A DNA stretch of 64,000 nt from Manduca sexta (GCF_014839805.1 NC_051116.1:5747556-5811555), one strand, 5' to 3'; positions 10,961 through 21,440 are shown, numbered from the stretch's first letter. Made by a program: numbers and translations. The notes: generated from the sequence alone by a model not told the origin.

Positions 10961-12177
10961 AACAATTTGAAACACTACAGAACATTCTCGAATATCTTTT
11001 ATTAGCAAAACTCAGTTTAAAACGCTTCATACAACCGTTTCAAGTGTTTACCAAATGCGCTTCAACTGAAGAACCCTCTACAGCGCTGAGAATTTGAAAT
11101 ATTGCGTATTTATTCAGTGGAAATAAAATAAATGCATTATTCGTGCATCCGACAGGTTTACGTTGTTGAAAATCGCACTTTATCTAAAAGCGTTTTAAGG
11201 CTGTTTATCACTTTTAGTGTGTTATTATTATGCATTCGCTGTATGTATTTCGTGGAAAATTAATATCCCCTATATGTTTTTCGCAGTACCAGAATATATG
11301 GGTCTTAACATACCTGGAGAAATACACTTCTGCTTAGCTTTAAAAAGGGAAAAAAGCGTGATGTTATATTTATTTATCGTAGATGTTAAGCAGCTTAAAC
11401 TGTCAGTTTCGTTGTAGTTTTTTGGTCTTTTCGAGATGTAAGCGTCTGCGCATTGCCTTAGGTTGCTCTTCAATGTTTCGTATTGATATTCATAAGAATC
11501 ACATTAGTTAATTATGACTTCATCCCTAATGGTGATTATTTAAACCACGACACTTTCACACATTCAAGAAAATAACATCTGGCGTAAATAAGAATAAAAT
11601 ATTATAAATAAAAGACTTGAAAACTCGAAGTCTTTTATCTCGAAGAAATCTCGAGAAAACCGGGGAATATAAAGAAAAACCGGTTCGGTTAAGTGGAAAG
11701 ATACGTGTTTTACACAATGTTCACTTTAGCAACGAGTTATTTGGTTCGTGGTGAGATTGTTTATCGGGTTTGAGGTCCGAAACCCTTTCAGAATCTTCAA
11801 TGCTATGAAGAGTATATTTGGAAAGTCGACATGTTATCGAGCCAACGAATACATGTATACTAAACAGTTTAATAGAATTAGTTTATAGTTTTTGTCGGTT
11901 GCTGCGTCGGAAGAGGCTAGAGTTTTATTAAAAAACAATGAAATCTGGAAAAGAGTGTAAACACCCGTGAAAGCGGACGTACGACATTGTCGTAAAATTA
12001 CGTACAAGCTCCTAAGTAAAGATGCAAAAATACATAAACTAACAAAATAGTTTAGAAACTAATGTAGATTGATAATTTATTATTGTAACAACGCGGGTAG
12101 ATTCACAATGTACCGCCCCACTAATTATAAGATAGTGCTCAGTTAGTTTGCAAATAAACGGCTTTAATACGCTCTAG
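10961..12177. other. No gene recognised; one small hairpin
   Basis: AT-rich. A perfect 11-bp stem (ATAAAAGACTT / AAGTCTTTTAT) with a 9-nt loop lies at 11608-11638. Short open frames at 11217-11417 and on its opposite strand have no recognisable motif. Confidence 0.4.
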
Positions 12178-12312
12178 CGATTGTAAAGGACATTGTCGAA
12201 AACGGCCCCAGAACCAACAAAGGTGTGACTAGCACCATAATTATTAATGTATTTTTTTATATTATTTGCAAATATGTGTATAAAACGGACAAGCTGCTAC
12301 ATCCAAAATGAA
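12178..12312 (+). repeat. Unclassified repeat U, copy 1
   Basis: Contains 'gtaaaggacattgt', 'agaaccaaca' and 'ataaaacggacaagctg', which recur in inverted order at 14330-14468. Confidence 0.55.
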
Positions 12313-12631
12313 TATAATATAAAAGTATTGTAACGACTTAAAGTCAAAGTCGCCGACATGTTTACAACTAATTGTCTATAGAGATGTACCGGTTTGACAA
12401 AACGATAAATCTAATTACCGATAATGAATTATTGAAACATTTTAATATATTCGATTTGTGAGGCGATATGTTCTTTAATTATTATAATAATATTTAATCG
12501 AGCAGTGAATGCGTCTCAAATAAATAAGTAGTTAGTTTTAGGACTAAATTGATTATAGATCAAGTCGTCTATGAAAAAAGTTTTTTTTTTTAGTTTTTAA
12601 TTCATATTGATTTACTTTGTTTATTTAGATT

Positions 12632-12850
12632 CTATATTAGCGACCCGCCCTGGTTTGGTACAGATAGCAGAGCATAATATATTATGCGAACATTTATTTT
12701 TCTGTCGTACAAAATATTTATGATTTATACATATAAAAAGTAGCGTTATTCTCTCTCCCTCCATCCGGGGGCCTCAAACTCTCTCCATATTAAATTACTA
12801 TCGGATCCGCCCGTGTGAAAGATTTTCCGGGATAAGGGTCCCGCTAAATA
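12632..12850 (-). repeat. Helitron-like remnant (family F2)
   Basis: 'ttagcgacccgccctgg' at its left edge is the reverse of the 'cggggcgggtcgctagt' end seen at 43736-43752. Its right part, 'tttccgggataagggtcccg', is a related family F piece. Confidence 0.5.
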
Positions 12851-13189
12851 TTTTTCCGAATAAAAATAACCCTATGTTGAATAAAATCGATTTTTGTATA
12901 AATGATCGATATAATCGATCCAGAATCTAGTCGAGTAGTATCCCTAATTCTTACTTCATTTTTCAATTCAATTTAATGTCACTCACACTTCACTCATCAG
13001 AGACAAATAAACTAGACTCTCACTTTCCATATAATATATTATAATTCTCTGACTCTCACTATATCATTGACGATTCGGCTATTATAAAGACTCTGTGCGA
13101 TTAATTACGATATCGACATACACTGGCTATGATTTCTGGATTTTGTGAACTGATGTAACAATTTACCTGGCATTGATAACGGATACGAA

Positions 13190-13691
13190 ATGGAAATTGC
13201 TTTTTGCATTAATTGTGGCTCTGCTGGCGGATCCATGGTGTTGGAGAACGAGCAGATTCGCCATTGTATACAACAATGGACAGCGCTTTGTTTGGTAAGC
13301 ACATTTTTCTTTAATCGTACAAGTTTAACTGCCGCCAAACTTCTAGTTCGCTCCTCAGTTCCTGTTCTTGGTAACTGCGTGGAGACAGCGAACAGAGTCT
13401 GTATACTACCTACTACACACTTTAGCATGTGGCTGTGGCAACTTAAGAGCAAACTAGCAAGTATATTGTTGATTAAAAATGTGTGTCATATGCTTGAAGG
13501 TTTCTTACATTTAATTCAGCTGGAAGATTTGAATACATAAATCTGCTTTCCGTGTGACACAATATTAATATATTGCCATTCTAATTTGAGCATAATGTGT
13601 TTGTTTGTTTTTTTTTCAGGTTGTAGCCCTTGATCTTATATGTACAGCATGTTGGACCACGCGAAAGAGCCTATACATACTTCAGCTGTAA
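13190..13691 (+). CDS. Candidate two-exon gene: C-x2-C ... C-x2-C-W module
   Basis: Exon 1 (13190-13294, 35 codons) starts with ATG and carries CINC at residues 6-9, then IRHCIQQW. It ends at a good donor (TTG|GTAAGC). After a 325-bp intron with a T-rich acceptor (TTTTTTTTCAG, ending 13619), exon 2 (13620-13691) continues in the same phase (phase 0) with DLICTACW and stops at TAA, for 58 residues in all. Four cysteines spaced C-x2-C / C-x2-C-W suggest a zinc-binding module. From memory, similar short 'C-x2-C ... W ... D-IC-x2-C-W' modules occur in multi-copy lepidopteran proteins; that is inference. Another frame just after the stop reads SCVLCNRMLELRTR, like the start of a second module, so the locus may be a frameshifted remnant of a longer tandem-module gene. 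A TATA-like TATAAAGA lies near 13084 and AATAAA near 13850. Function unknown. Confidence 0.5.
13295..13619 (+). other. Putative phase-0 intron
   Basis: GTAAGC donor, a 3' polypyrimidine run of T and a CAG acceptor. Joining the flanks preserves frame and puts the second C-x2-C pair in place. Confidence 0.5.
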
Positions 13692-13957
13692 CAATGTTAG
13701 TAGAAGCTGCGTGCTCTGTAATAGAATGTTGGAACTCCGGACTCGGTGATTGTGATTGGCAAAACTGAATTGATAAATAATACCATAACAACAACCCTCC
13801 TTGCACAATACTCAGATAATATTTTATAAAACAATGTAGGTGATGAGGAAATAAATAATATGAACTAAAAATATTTTTTTATTTGTTTAATTTAATCCTA
13901 CATGCCCTAAGAGTCTACCAAAAGTGTGTAAAATATGCCATGTTTCTGATGAAGCGT

Positions 13958-14022
13958 GAATGCTCAACAGTGCGCCTCTATCTGTCTCCTCGGGGAATAC
14001 GTACGACGTACGTATATGTAGA
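13958..14022 (+). repeat. SINE-B tail fragment
   Basis: 'gtgcgcctctatctgtctcc' then 'tcggggaatacgtacgac' matches the SINE-B 3' end. It contains a CGTACGACGTACG near-palindrome. Confidence 0.5.
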
Positions 14023-14329
14023 AAATACATAAAATCTGAAGGGTACTCTTAGAGGATGTAAATACTATAACTAAATAATTAGGTACCTTTTTACTTATAA
14101 AAAAATATATCAATCAAGTCTTAAAATAGCCTGATTTAAGTAAAAAATAATCAGATACCTACATAGTGATGAATCTTTAGGGCTTATATATATTATATAG
14201 GTACTTATATCAATAAAAAGCATATTTAAAGCGTAAATGATAGGACTATAAATCTACCCTAAACATTGAAAAGCTTTCAATGTTTACTATCAATTATAAC
14301 CTCAAAATCTCATCGTTTTTTCGGATTGA
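14023..14329. other. No recognised feature
   Basis: AT-rich. Contains a short inverted pair around 14264-14282 ('cattgaaaagctttcaatg'). Confidence 0.4.
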
Positions 14330-14468
14330 TGCGGTATCCCAGCTTGTCCGTTTTATAAATAATATGTCATGAGAATTTATTAAAGATTCTAAATATTACA
14401 AACATTTTTCCATTGCTGTTGGTTCCAGGGCGAATTATGTATGGGCACAGAACAATGTCCTTTTACAA
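14330..14468 (-). repeat. Unclassified repeat U, copy 2
   Basis: Reverse orientation of 12178-12312: 'agcttgtccgttttat', 'gttggttccagggc' and 'aatgtccttttac'. Confidence 0.55.
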
Positions 14469-14654
14469 ATAATGTTGTATACATCTGTAAAGGTTTATCA
14501 AATTAATTGTATTAATTGGAAGGTCATAGTGGTAAACCGATGGGGTAACTATTGAATAAATGAAATAAATAAAAGAAAAGTGATATTTTTCCCCAAACCC
14601 ATGCATTTCAGTGACCAGAAATATCTTTCGTGGGGTAGTCTATTGGTTTCCTCA

Positions 14655-14745
14655 TCTCAGTGTCAGCTCGGAGTCTGGAATGCGCCTAATGTGGCAATAG
14701 GCTCACCCACCTCATGTCATCGAACACCCGTAGAAAGGTAGATAA
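14655..14745 (+). repeat. SINE-B middle fragment
   Basis: 'ctcagtgtcagctcggagtc' and 'gtggcaataggctcaccc' match the SINE-B body; head and tail are lost. Confidence 0.65.
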
Positions 14746-14801
14746 GTAAAGGCATGAGATGTGTTGTTAAGGTAAATAGCCACTTAGTGTCATTTTTTCA
14801 T

Positions 14802-15115
14802 AAGGGCACGTCACTATCCCACTGCCCCTGATGGTAAGTGGAGTGTGATTCAATAGAATGTCGATTGACGAGCGATGATAACCCCTGGCAATCGATACAA
14901 TTATTCTACAAGTCGAATTGTGTGTAACCTGTAATGGCTGTGTGTTATTATTGAAAAAAAAAAAATGGCGGCCTATTGGAACCGAATATACACAGCCTGA
15001 TTCCAGACGCTACGTATTTACGTGCGCCACTATGGCGGGTTTTAACACCTTGTTTACGGTCACTGTCCGGGCGGATATATAATATATCCTAACAGCAAAA
15101 GCGCCAGCAATCGAA
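14802..15115 (-). repeat. rep-C copy with internal insertion
   Basis: Minus-strand rep-C from 'ctgatggtaagtggagtg' to 'gtccgggcggatatataata'. About 60 bp of unrelated, A-rich sequence (about 14905-14965) splits the 'cacaattatgccggcctgtt' core. Confidence 0.75.
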
Positions 15116-15399
15116 TATAATAATTTATCCGTAAATCCCACATAACCATTGTTTCGCATATTCCTCTTACATCCATTACGTCTATTTCGCGGTAATCAAC
15201 TATCGATAGACCAGCATAATGAACGCGCATGCGATCAATACAGAAATCTGATCTCAGCAAGGCAAATCCTATGTTCAACCCGTACTGTAATTTCTATGGA
15301 TTCTGTCGGTTGATATGCTGGGAACTGAACGTAATGCTAGGAAATCACGTTTGGTATCATTCCTTAATAAGTCGCTTGTTATTTAAATTAAACTATTTT

Positions 15400-15525
15400 A
15401 TGGCCACGGGGGAGAGTCCCCCCCGTGACCATGAAGGCTGCAAAGTCTCCGAAACGTCGGGAGAAAAGTAAAATATTAAAACCGCGATAAAATTCGTAAA
15501 ATAGTTTTATTTAAATGTCTAACAT
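15400..15525 (+). repeat. Repeat K, copy 1, with hairpin
   Basis: Holds 'gaaacgtcgggagaaaag' followed by an A/T-rich tail, matching 47390-47505. At its left an 8-bp perfect stem (CACGGGGG / CCCCCGTG, 15405-15412 and 15420-15427) encloses a 7-nt loop. It resembles the 3' end of a retroposon, but the clade is unknown. Confidence 0.55.
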
Positions 15526-16148
15526 TCGCGTAAACTTAAGAAATCATTAAGTGGCTTGGTAGTTGAATCTGACAGTAATATATTAAGACTGGCTTACACA
15601 ACGGCTTATTAAACATGTTTAGCGCTAAACATATTTGAAACTTCGTGCTGTCATTGTCATTCATTAAGAGTTGGTAAGGATAGCACTATACATTTTACTG
15701 GTGGTAGGTCGTTATAATCTTACTACTGACATAAATATTCCTTTTTATGCAAAATAAATAATATTCATTATATCTATAAATAAATTTATACAACACGAGA
15801 ACAGGAAGCTGGCAATCTCGATACGTTTTAATCTTTCGGATTTTGTAAAATTAATTGTGTGTGCCGACCGTTTGTACCGAGTGTCGAGTTACATCGGAGC
15901 GAGTAATTACGGAAAAATTATAATTTATATTGTGGCTTTACACTTGAATATCCGAGCCGGAACGTTTAAACTTAATTATAATTTATTTTTTACCTATAAT
16001 TATCATTCGCCTTGTTTCATAAATGTAAAACAAATTGTTCAATATTTATTTACAAGGGAAAGTATGCTGAGCTGACCGCCAATCGTCACTAGTTGGAGAG
16101 GCACTACAAGATGAAGAAGTGAAGAAGTATTTATTTATTAGCACCTCG
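15526..16148. other. No recognised feature
   Basis: AT-rich; a 72-codon frame at 15857-16075 has no motif. Confidence 0.4.
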
Positions 16149-16154
16149 CTTATA

Positions 16155-16412
16155 CGTGATCGAATCATAAATGACGAGATCCGTAGAAAAACTAAAGTCA
16201 CCGACACAGTCCATCAGATTAGCAAGCTACAGGGGCAGTGGGCAGAGTACATAGCTCGCAGAACTGATGCCCGATGGGGCGAGAAGGTTCTGGAGTGGAG
16301 GCCATGAACTGGCAAGCGTGGCGTCGGACGTCCACCCATGAGGTGGTCGACCGTGGGCGACCCATGCCCAACAGTGGACATCCTGCGGCTGTTGATGATG
16401 ATGATGATGATA
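16155..16412 (+). pseudogene. RTE-type LINE: C-terminal pol remnant
   Basis: Conceptual translation shows RDRIINDEIRRKTKVTD, then LQGQWAEYIARRTDARWG and VLEWRP, a TGA (16305-16307) where the family usually has Arg, then TGKRGVGRPPMRW in the same frame. These motifs are typical of the last ~100 residues of RTE-like endonuclease-reverse transcriptases common in insects (family recall). About 20 residues before the C-terminal 'QQWTS' are missing: a frame change brings THAQQWTSCGC and the stop. It is followed by a (TGA)n microsatellite (about 16392-16412), a usual RTE 3' tail. The 5' part is absent. Non-functional. Confidence 0.8.
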
Positions 16413-16629
16413 TACAATTAAATTTTGTGTATAACTCAGTCCACCTTAGGGTGGAGCAGAAATGAACAAAGTAGGTGCATCAAAGAAATTTGTTGCGGTA
16501 AACAAATAAAACAATAAATATAAATAATACGATATATAAAGATATTAAAAATCAACATATAACATATATATTAAAATTAATAAAAATATTCATGACCTCG
16601 TCACTTCAAACATTTCATAAATTAATCAC

Positions 16630-16790
16630 AGCATATGTCGGATTTTGACAGCTGAGTTCTGTATGTTAAACGCTGACTCAGTTAAATCAAAATATAAGGT
16701 TTGTTTATTAAATAGTTTAATACATCATACGTCTACTTGAGATTCTACTCAAGTACGAGGTTGATTTATAAATACGGCCCTAAGATCCAT
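16630..16790 (+). repeat. Unclassified repeat Q, copy 1
   Basis: 'cggattttgacagctgagtt', 'gtctacttgagattctactc' and 'ttgatttataaatacggccc' recur in order at 30.69-30.96 kb, and inverted near 55.8-55.9 kb. Confidence 0.5.
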
Positions 16791-17006
16791 CGCTTGTATT
16801 GCTATTGTTAAAGTGTCAGATAATGTAACAGCACAATATTTCAACTGCGAACACTCCATACGTATGACTATAAGCATGTGTCAGTTCGTGGTGTATTTTT
16901 CATCTGTGCATTGTAGCTTTCATGTAAGCTCACGCAACTCCCGAAGGGATAGACAGAGATGCAATTACTTGCTGGTAGAATTATGTATTCGGATAGCACC
17001 TTACTT

Positions 17007-17095
17007 TTATTTTTTATTACACTTTATTGTACACCAGAGACAAAAATTATGGAACAAGAAATGAGAAAAAATATGAATAGCGGTCTTATCGCACA
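17007..17095 (-). repeat. LINE 3' end (family G), reversed
   Basis: 'attacactttattgtaca' is the reverse of the 'tgtacaataaagtgtaat' tail of family G (compare 42095-42112), with 'gcggtcttatcgc' as the reverse of 'gcgataagaccgc'. Confidence 0.5.
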
Positions 17096-17204
17096 ATGTA
17101 TTATACATTACAGAAAACCATAGAATTTAAGAGAAAACAGAATAATAATGGAGTAGCATAAGGTGTACGAAGTATATGTGACATTTATTTTTTTTATGTA
17201 TCGG

Positions 17205-17530
17205 AACCGCTATCAATACCAGGGGAAACCCGCGAATAGGATACTGGGACCCCCGGCTTAGGGACTGCAGGGTCCTGGAGGAAAATTGGGAGGGGATAGC
17301 TGGGAAGAAAGTGTAGGGGAAGGATAAGGAAACCTATTAGGTTGGGAGGAGGGGAGAAGGCTAAGAACTGTTTGCGAGCCCTTATAGGCCTCAGTGTTAA
17401 TTGGCGAACATGAGGTATACACACTTAACTGTGCCTAGGGCCGCGACAAATGTCCCCCGTGCATGGGCATGCATTCGGTGTGGAGACCGAGCGCACAAGA
17501 ATTTCGTGAGGGAGGGGGGGGGGGGTACAT
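17205..17530. repeat. rep-E copy 1
   Basis: About 320 bp shared in order with 35.8-36.1, 50.4-50.5 and 61.5-61.9 kb. Landmarks are 'ggactgcagggtcctggagg', 'ggcctcagtgttaattgg', 'catgaggtatacacactta', 'gcgacaaatgtcccccgtgc' and 'gtgtggagaccgagcgcac'. It ends in a G run (about 17509-17525). No coding motif was recognised; sense strand unknown. Confidence 0.7.
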
Positions 17531-17739
17531 GACATGTTAAACTTGTTATTGTGGTCGTGTGTCGTTTCGGGATCAACCTATGTATAATGGTGAGTCTAAA
17601 CAACGCGAGGTTCCAGGTGATAGCACAAAAAAAAATCTCATTTTAACAGTTTCATCAGTAACATCGTAAAAAAGGTCCTCTAAGGCAACGCACGAGGCTT
17701 CTACAAGCGCGAGGCGGTGGTTGCCCGGTTCGCCTCCCC

Positions 17740-17890
17740 CTAAGGCCGCTTCTGCCTATGTATATCCGGTTTCGAACACGCCAGCACAATTATATCGACT
17801 GGCGAGACTAGCATCTCCAGTAAATCAATACTCTAGTTCGGGGTGCTACTCCAGTAACCATCAATTGCAGTTGAGTAACTTTGAGAGCTT
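17740..17890 (+). repeat. rep-C fragment, diverged
   Basis: 'gtatatccggtttcgaacac', 'cagcacaattatatcgactg' and 'ttgagtaactttg' are rep-C landmarks in order. Confidence 0.55.
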
Positions 17891-17919
17891 GTGGAAAACA
17901 AATGTGTCTATATATCTAT

Positions 17920-17975
17920 CAGTTCGAAAGGTGAAATTTCCGAAAGAGAACCCGATATAACATAAGTACTAATAT
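17920..17975 (+). repeat. Repeat L fragment
   Basis: 'cgaaaggtgaaatttccgaa' and 'gtactaatat' match the left edge of repeat L at 57015. Confidence 0.45.
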
Positions 17976-17977
17976 GC

Positions 17978-18256
17978 ATGAATGTGGTGATAGCCTAGTT
18001 GGGTGTGGAACGGACGCCGTGACGAAAGTCCCAATACCAAAGGGCACACACCTCTGAGTTTTAAAAAAAATATATGTGTATTCTTTCTTTTTTTTTTTGG
18101 GGGAATTATTTGGGAATACCTGCATACCTGAAAAATTCATTATAGGAATTTTTAGGGTGTGTGAAGTCTACCAAACCACACTAGGCCAGCGTGGTGGATT
18201 AAGGCCTAATCTCTCTCAGTAGTAGAGGATATCTGTGCCCAGCGGTGGGCAATATA
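17978..18256 (+). repeat. SINE-A, interrupted by the mariner element
   Basis: Head 'tgatagcctagttgggtgtg', body, and tail 'ctgtgcccagcggtgggcaa' up to the TA at 18255-18256. The tail resumes after the transposon at 19563 ('tataatacaggac'), as in the uninterrupted copy at 34.1 kb ('agtatataatacag'). Confidence 0.85.
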
Positions 18257-18284
18257 CTTAGTCTGGCCATAAATACTGTTACAC
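18257..18284 (+). repeat. Left terminal inverted repeat
   Basis: Pairs with 19538-19562; differences from the right repeat are few and scattered. Confidence 0.85.
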
Positions 18285-18398
18285 TTAATTATAAAAAAAT
18301 ATTACATTTGAATTTCGAATCTGTCATTTTTATACGATTGTTCATTGTGTTTTCTCATTTTGGCGCCAATACATTGTAAAATATTTTGCGATATTAAA

Positions 18399-19438
18399 AT
18401 GGTGTGGGGTGATAAAGAGAACCGAATCGCTGTGATAGCATTACACAAAGTAGGTATGGAGCCAAATGCAATTTTTAAAACTCTCCATACACTTGGTATT
18501 AGTAAAATGTTTGTGTACCGGGCTATTAATAGGTACAATGAGACCTCCTCTGTTTGTGACAGAAACAGATCTGGCCGTCCACGTAGTGTTCGTACGAAAA
18601 AGGTGGTCAAAGCAGTAAGGGAAAGAATTCGAAGAAATCCTGTCCGAAAGCAAAAGATTTTATCTCGGGAAATGAAGATAGCACCTAGAACCATGTCGCG
18701 TATTTTAAAAGATGACTTAGGACTTGCAGCCTATAAGAGACGCACTGGCCATTTCTTAACTGATAATTTAAAGAAGAATAGGGTGGTAAAATCGAAACAA
18801 CTACTGAAGCGGTACGCAAAGGGAGGTCACAGAAAAATTTTGTTTACGGATGAGAAAATTTTTACAATTGAGCAACATTTTAACAAACAAAATGACCGTA
18901 TTTATGCTCAAAGCTCTAAGGAAGCTTCCCAATTAGTCGACAGAGTGCAACGTGGACATTATCCGACTTCAGTGATGGTTTGGTGGGGTGTTAGCTATGA
19001 AGGAGTGACTGAGCCATATTTTTGTGAAAAAGGTATCAAAACATCGGCACAAGTGTATCAAGATACCATTCTTGAGAAGGTAGTTAAGCCCCTTAACATC
19101 ACCATGTTCAATAACCAAGTATGGTCCTTCCAGCAAGACTCGGCGCCGGGTCATAAAGCTCGGTCCACGCAGTCTTGGTTGGAATCGAACGTTTCGGACT
19201 TCATCAGAGCTGAAGACTGGCCGTCGTCTAGTCCCGATCTTAATCCGCTGGATTATGATTTGTGGTCAGTTTTAGAGAGTACAGCTTGCTCTAAACGCCA
19301 TGATAATTTGAGTCCCTAAAACAATCTATACGATTGGCAGTGAAGAATTTTCCCATGGAAAGAGTGCGTGCTTCTATTGATAACTGGCCTCATCGTTTAA
19401 AGGACTGTATTGCAGCCAATGGAGACCACTTCGAATAA
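18399..19438 (+). pseudogene. maT-family transposase with one frameshift
   Basis: DDD transposase of the Tc1-mariner superfamily; it would cut and paste the element through its terminal repeats. I start at ATG 18399 (MVWGDKENR); an ATG 54 bp upstream (18345) is open but adds an atypical hydrophobic stretch. Order: N-terminal helix-turn-helix (residues ~8-47), GRPR motif (59-62), second helix-turn-helix (~75-110), catalytic domain with Asp151 (FTDEK), Asp247 (QQDSAPGH) and Asp285 (PLDYDLW). Spacing from second to third Asp is 37 residues, the DD37D signature of maT. The frame stops at TAA 19317-19319 after HDNLSP; a one-base shift just before restores a tail (SLKQSIRLAVKNF ... NGDHFE) ending at TAA 19436-19438. 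The first 300 or so codons carry no other stop, so inactivation looks recent. Expected full length about 346 residues. Confidence 0.9.
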
Positions 19439-19537
19439 GCTTTTTATATTTTTAATTGTTTTATATTTATGTATTAAACTGACACACTGTAAAAGTAATA
19501 AATGTTATTTGCAGTTAACAATTTTCTTTTTTCTTTA

Positions 19538-19562
19538 TTACAATATTTATGGCAAGACTAGG
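19538..19562 (-). repeat. Right terminal inverted repeat
   Basis: Reverse complement of the left end; followed by TA at 19563-19564. Confidence 0.85.
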
Positions 19563-19580
19563 TATAATACAGGACTAATA
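19563..19580 (+). repeat. SINE-A tail remainder
   Basis: 'tataatacaggactaata' completes the SINE-A broken at 18256. Confidence 0.65.
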
Positions 19581-20384
19581 TTATTATATTATATTGACAC
19601 TTCGTTGTCATTTGAAGTTCTGTAATGTTAAATTTCATATTGTTTTAATTTTTTGTATTAAAAAGCTTCTTTATAAAATTCTTTATAAAATGAATTCACA
19701 CCTCCATTAAAGCTTGTGTAATCCATTAATACCTCGTATTTAAGTCTTATCCAAAAAATAAAGTTTATGTCAGTATATCGCGTGCCGGCGCCGTCAACAG
19801 CGATGTGTATCGGCCGGTATTAGACGCCTTATGGCATGCTTTGAATTAATTCCGGCTTCATCAGATAGTGTACATTTTGGAATGCACTATGAATTAATTA
19901 CTCAGGCGTTTTAGGGAATCCTTTTGCTGAATTCATCCATTTATTCTAACGAAAATATTCAATAAATAAAAGGTTTTTTTAATCATTTAGAGCAATTCAT
20001 TTATATACTCCCAAGGTAATTTATTTTTTTATTCCTATACGAGTACAAAGTCCAACAGTTGGGAAAAAAGTATGCGTGATACATATCTACCTACCCCTGA
20101 AGCTGAAAGGCGTGATGCTTGTAAGTACTTAGTTCTAGTTTCCTATATCTAAGCACAAAGCCCTCAGTAGCACGTGGTGTTATTATTAAACTTGGTATCC
20201 ACTAAAACCGTTATAGCGCCTATAAATATGCTATAAAGTTTGCTTTATTGCGTGGAAAATATATTGTTTTTTTAATTAATGGATGAAGGAATCGATGTTA
20301 TACAGCCTGTTGGAGTATCCGCTTTATGATTGAATAGAAATGTTTTGAGGCGATAATTTGTTTTATTATACTTACTATACTAGC
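19581..20384. other. Mostly unrecognised
   Basis: Only 'catttagagcaattcattta' at about 19983 resembles the 3' end of family H (compare 23590). The rest is AT-rich. Confidence 0.35.
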
Positions 20385-20560
20385 TTTTGCCTGCGACTCC
20401 GCCCGCGTTTTTCGGTATAAAATTTTCTCGGGTAAAAAAGTAACTCAAGAATAATATAGCTTTCTATTAGTGATTAAAAAAAAATGGTTTCGTAGTTTCT
20501 GGAATTAACAGACAAAGAAACTCTTCAGCTCTATAGTATATTAGTATCAGATTCAGTCCC
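20385..20560 (-). repeat. Helitron-like fragment (family F3)
   Basis: 'actagcttttgcctgcgact' and 'ccgcccgcgt' are the reverse of a family F end (AGTCGCAGGCAAAAGCTAGT). Closely similar to 52280-52460. Confidence 0.6.
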
Positions 20561-21021
20561 AACTATACTCGAATGAAGAGGCAGCAATTTGATAGCGGGT
20601 TGACTTGCCTTCGGAGGCTACAAATAATTTCGTATCTAGAATCATAACATCCACCAAACGTAACATTAAACATTTTCATTCCTGATGTGGATATCGAACA
20701 GCTGTTTCTAATTTTACTGACTCACCACCTCGCTCTTAAGGCTGTTTTAATTCGTATCAAAAATGTAATGTCCATTTTTGAAAGTTATAAAAAGTTATTG
20801 AGAATGTAACCTTCGGTTAGATTGATTTGTAAATTTGTAAGTTTCCAGACGATTTTTCGAGAACCATCGGAGTTCAGGTCAAGGAAAATCGATTGAATCG
20901 TTCAGAAATTTTAATTTGATAGATTACTGTTATAGTTTGAATTGTTTAAGAATTACATACTCTGACTTAGACCATCATTAATTACTTGCAAAGTTTATAT
21001 TTTATACTTCTTTTTATACGT
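20561..21021. other. No recognised feature
   Basis: AT-rich, no repeat partner found. Confidence 0.4.
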
Positions 21022-21242
21022 GCATAGCAAAGTGATTCCAATGCACCTGATGGTTAGTGAAGTGCGGTCCAATAGAATGTCGACTAACGAGAGATGATTA
21101 CCCCTCGGCAGTCGAAACAATTGTGCCGGCTTGTTGAAACTGGATATACACAGGCTGATCCCGGAACGCGATACACTTACGTGAGCCACTATGGCGAGTT
21201 TTAACACCTTGTGTACGGTGGTCGCTATCCAGGCGAATAACT
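21022..21242 (-). repeat. rep-C copy, near full length
   Basis: From 'gcacctgatggttagtgaag' to 'gtcgctatccaggcgaataa'. All rep-C landmarks are present; the poly-A side would lie at the left. Confidence 0.85.
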
Positions 21243-21329
21243 ATTACTAACGATATATTTATGTACTCCTGTTAACAATAATATAAAAAGTTGTTTTTTT
21301 TTTTTATATTGTACTGTAGTTTATACCTA

Positions 21330-21440
21330 CAACTGATTTAGAAAAGAACAACACCAGAGTTTCTTGCGTTTTTCTCTGATGAGAACTGCTTTCCAAACTG
21401 ATGGTACAGTTAATATTGAAGGAATCTAAATAATGTAACA
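21330..21440 (-). repeat. LINE 3' end (family H), reversed
   Basis: 'agagtttcttgcgtttttc' and 'gagaactgctttccaaactg' are the reverse of 'cagttcggaaagcagttctc' and 'gcaagaaactct' at 23455-23495. Confidence 0.6.

Larger units (their letters stand above)
18257..19562 (+). mobile_element. maT-type (DD37D) mariner element, 1,306 bp
   Basis: Terminal inverted repeats of about 25-28 bp: left 'cttagtctggccataaatac', right (reverse complement) 'cctagtcttgccataaatat'. Flanked by TA on both sides (18255-18256, 19563-19564), the standard target duplication of the IS630-Tc1-mariner superfamily. Length near 1.3 kb and one transposase frame fit a complete element. Inserted in the tail of a SINE-A, so it is younger than that SINE. 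Confidence 0.92.

Noticed and set aside
13105..13452. Minus-strand frame of 115 codons opposite the cysteine-module exons
   Set aside because: No motif, no splice logic and no start context; likely the shadow of the plus-strand exon and intron.
16274..16465. 63-codon frame ending in poly-Asp
   Set aside because: The Asp run is the (GAT)n tail of the RTE remnant read in the wrong frame.
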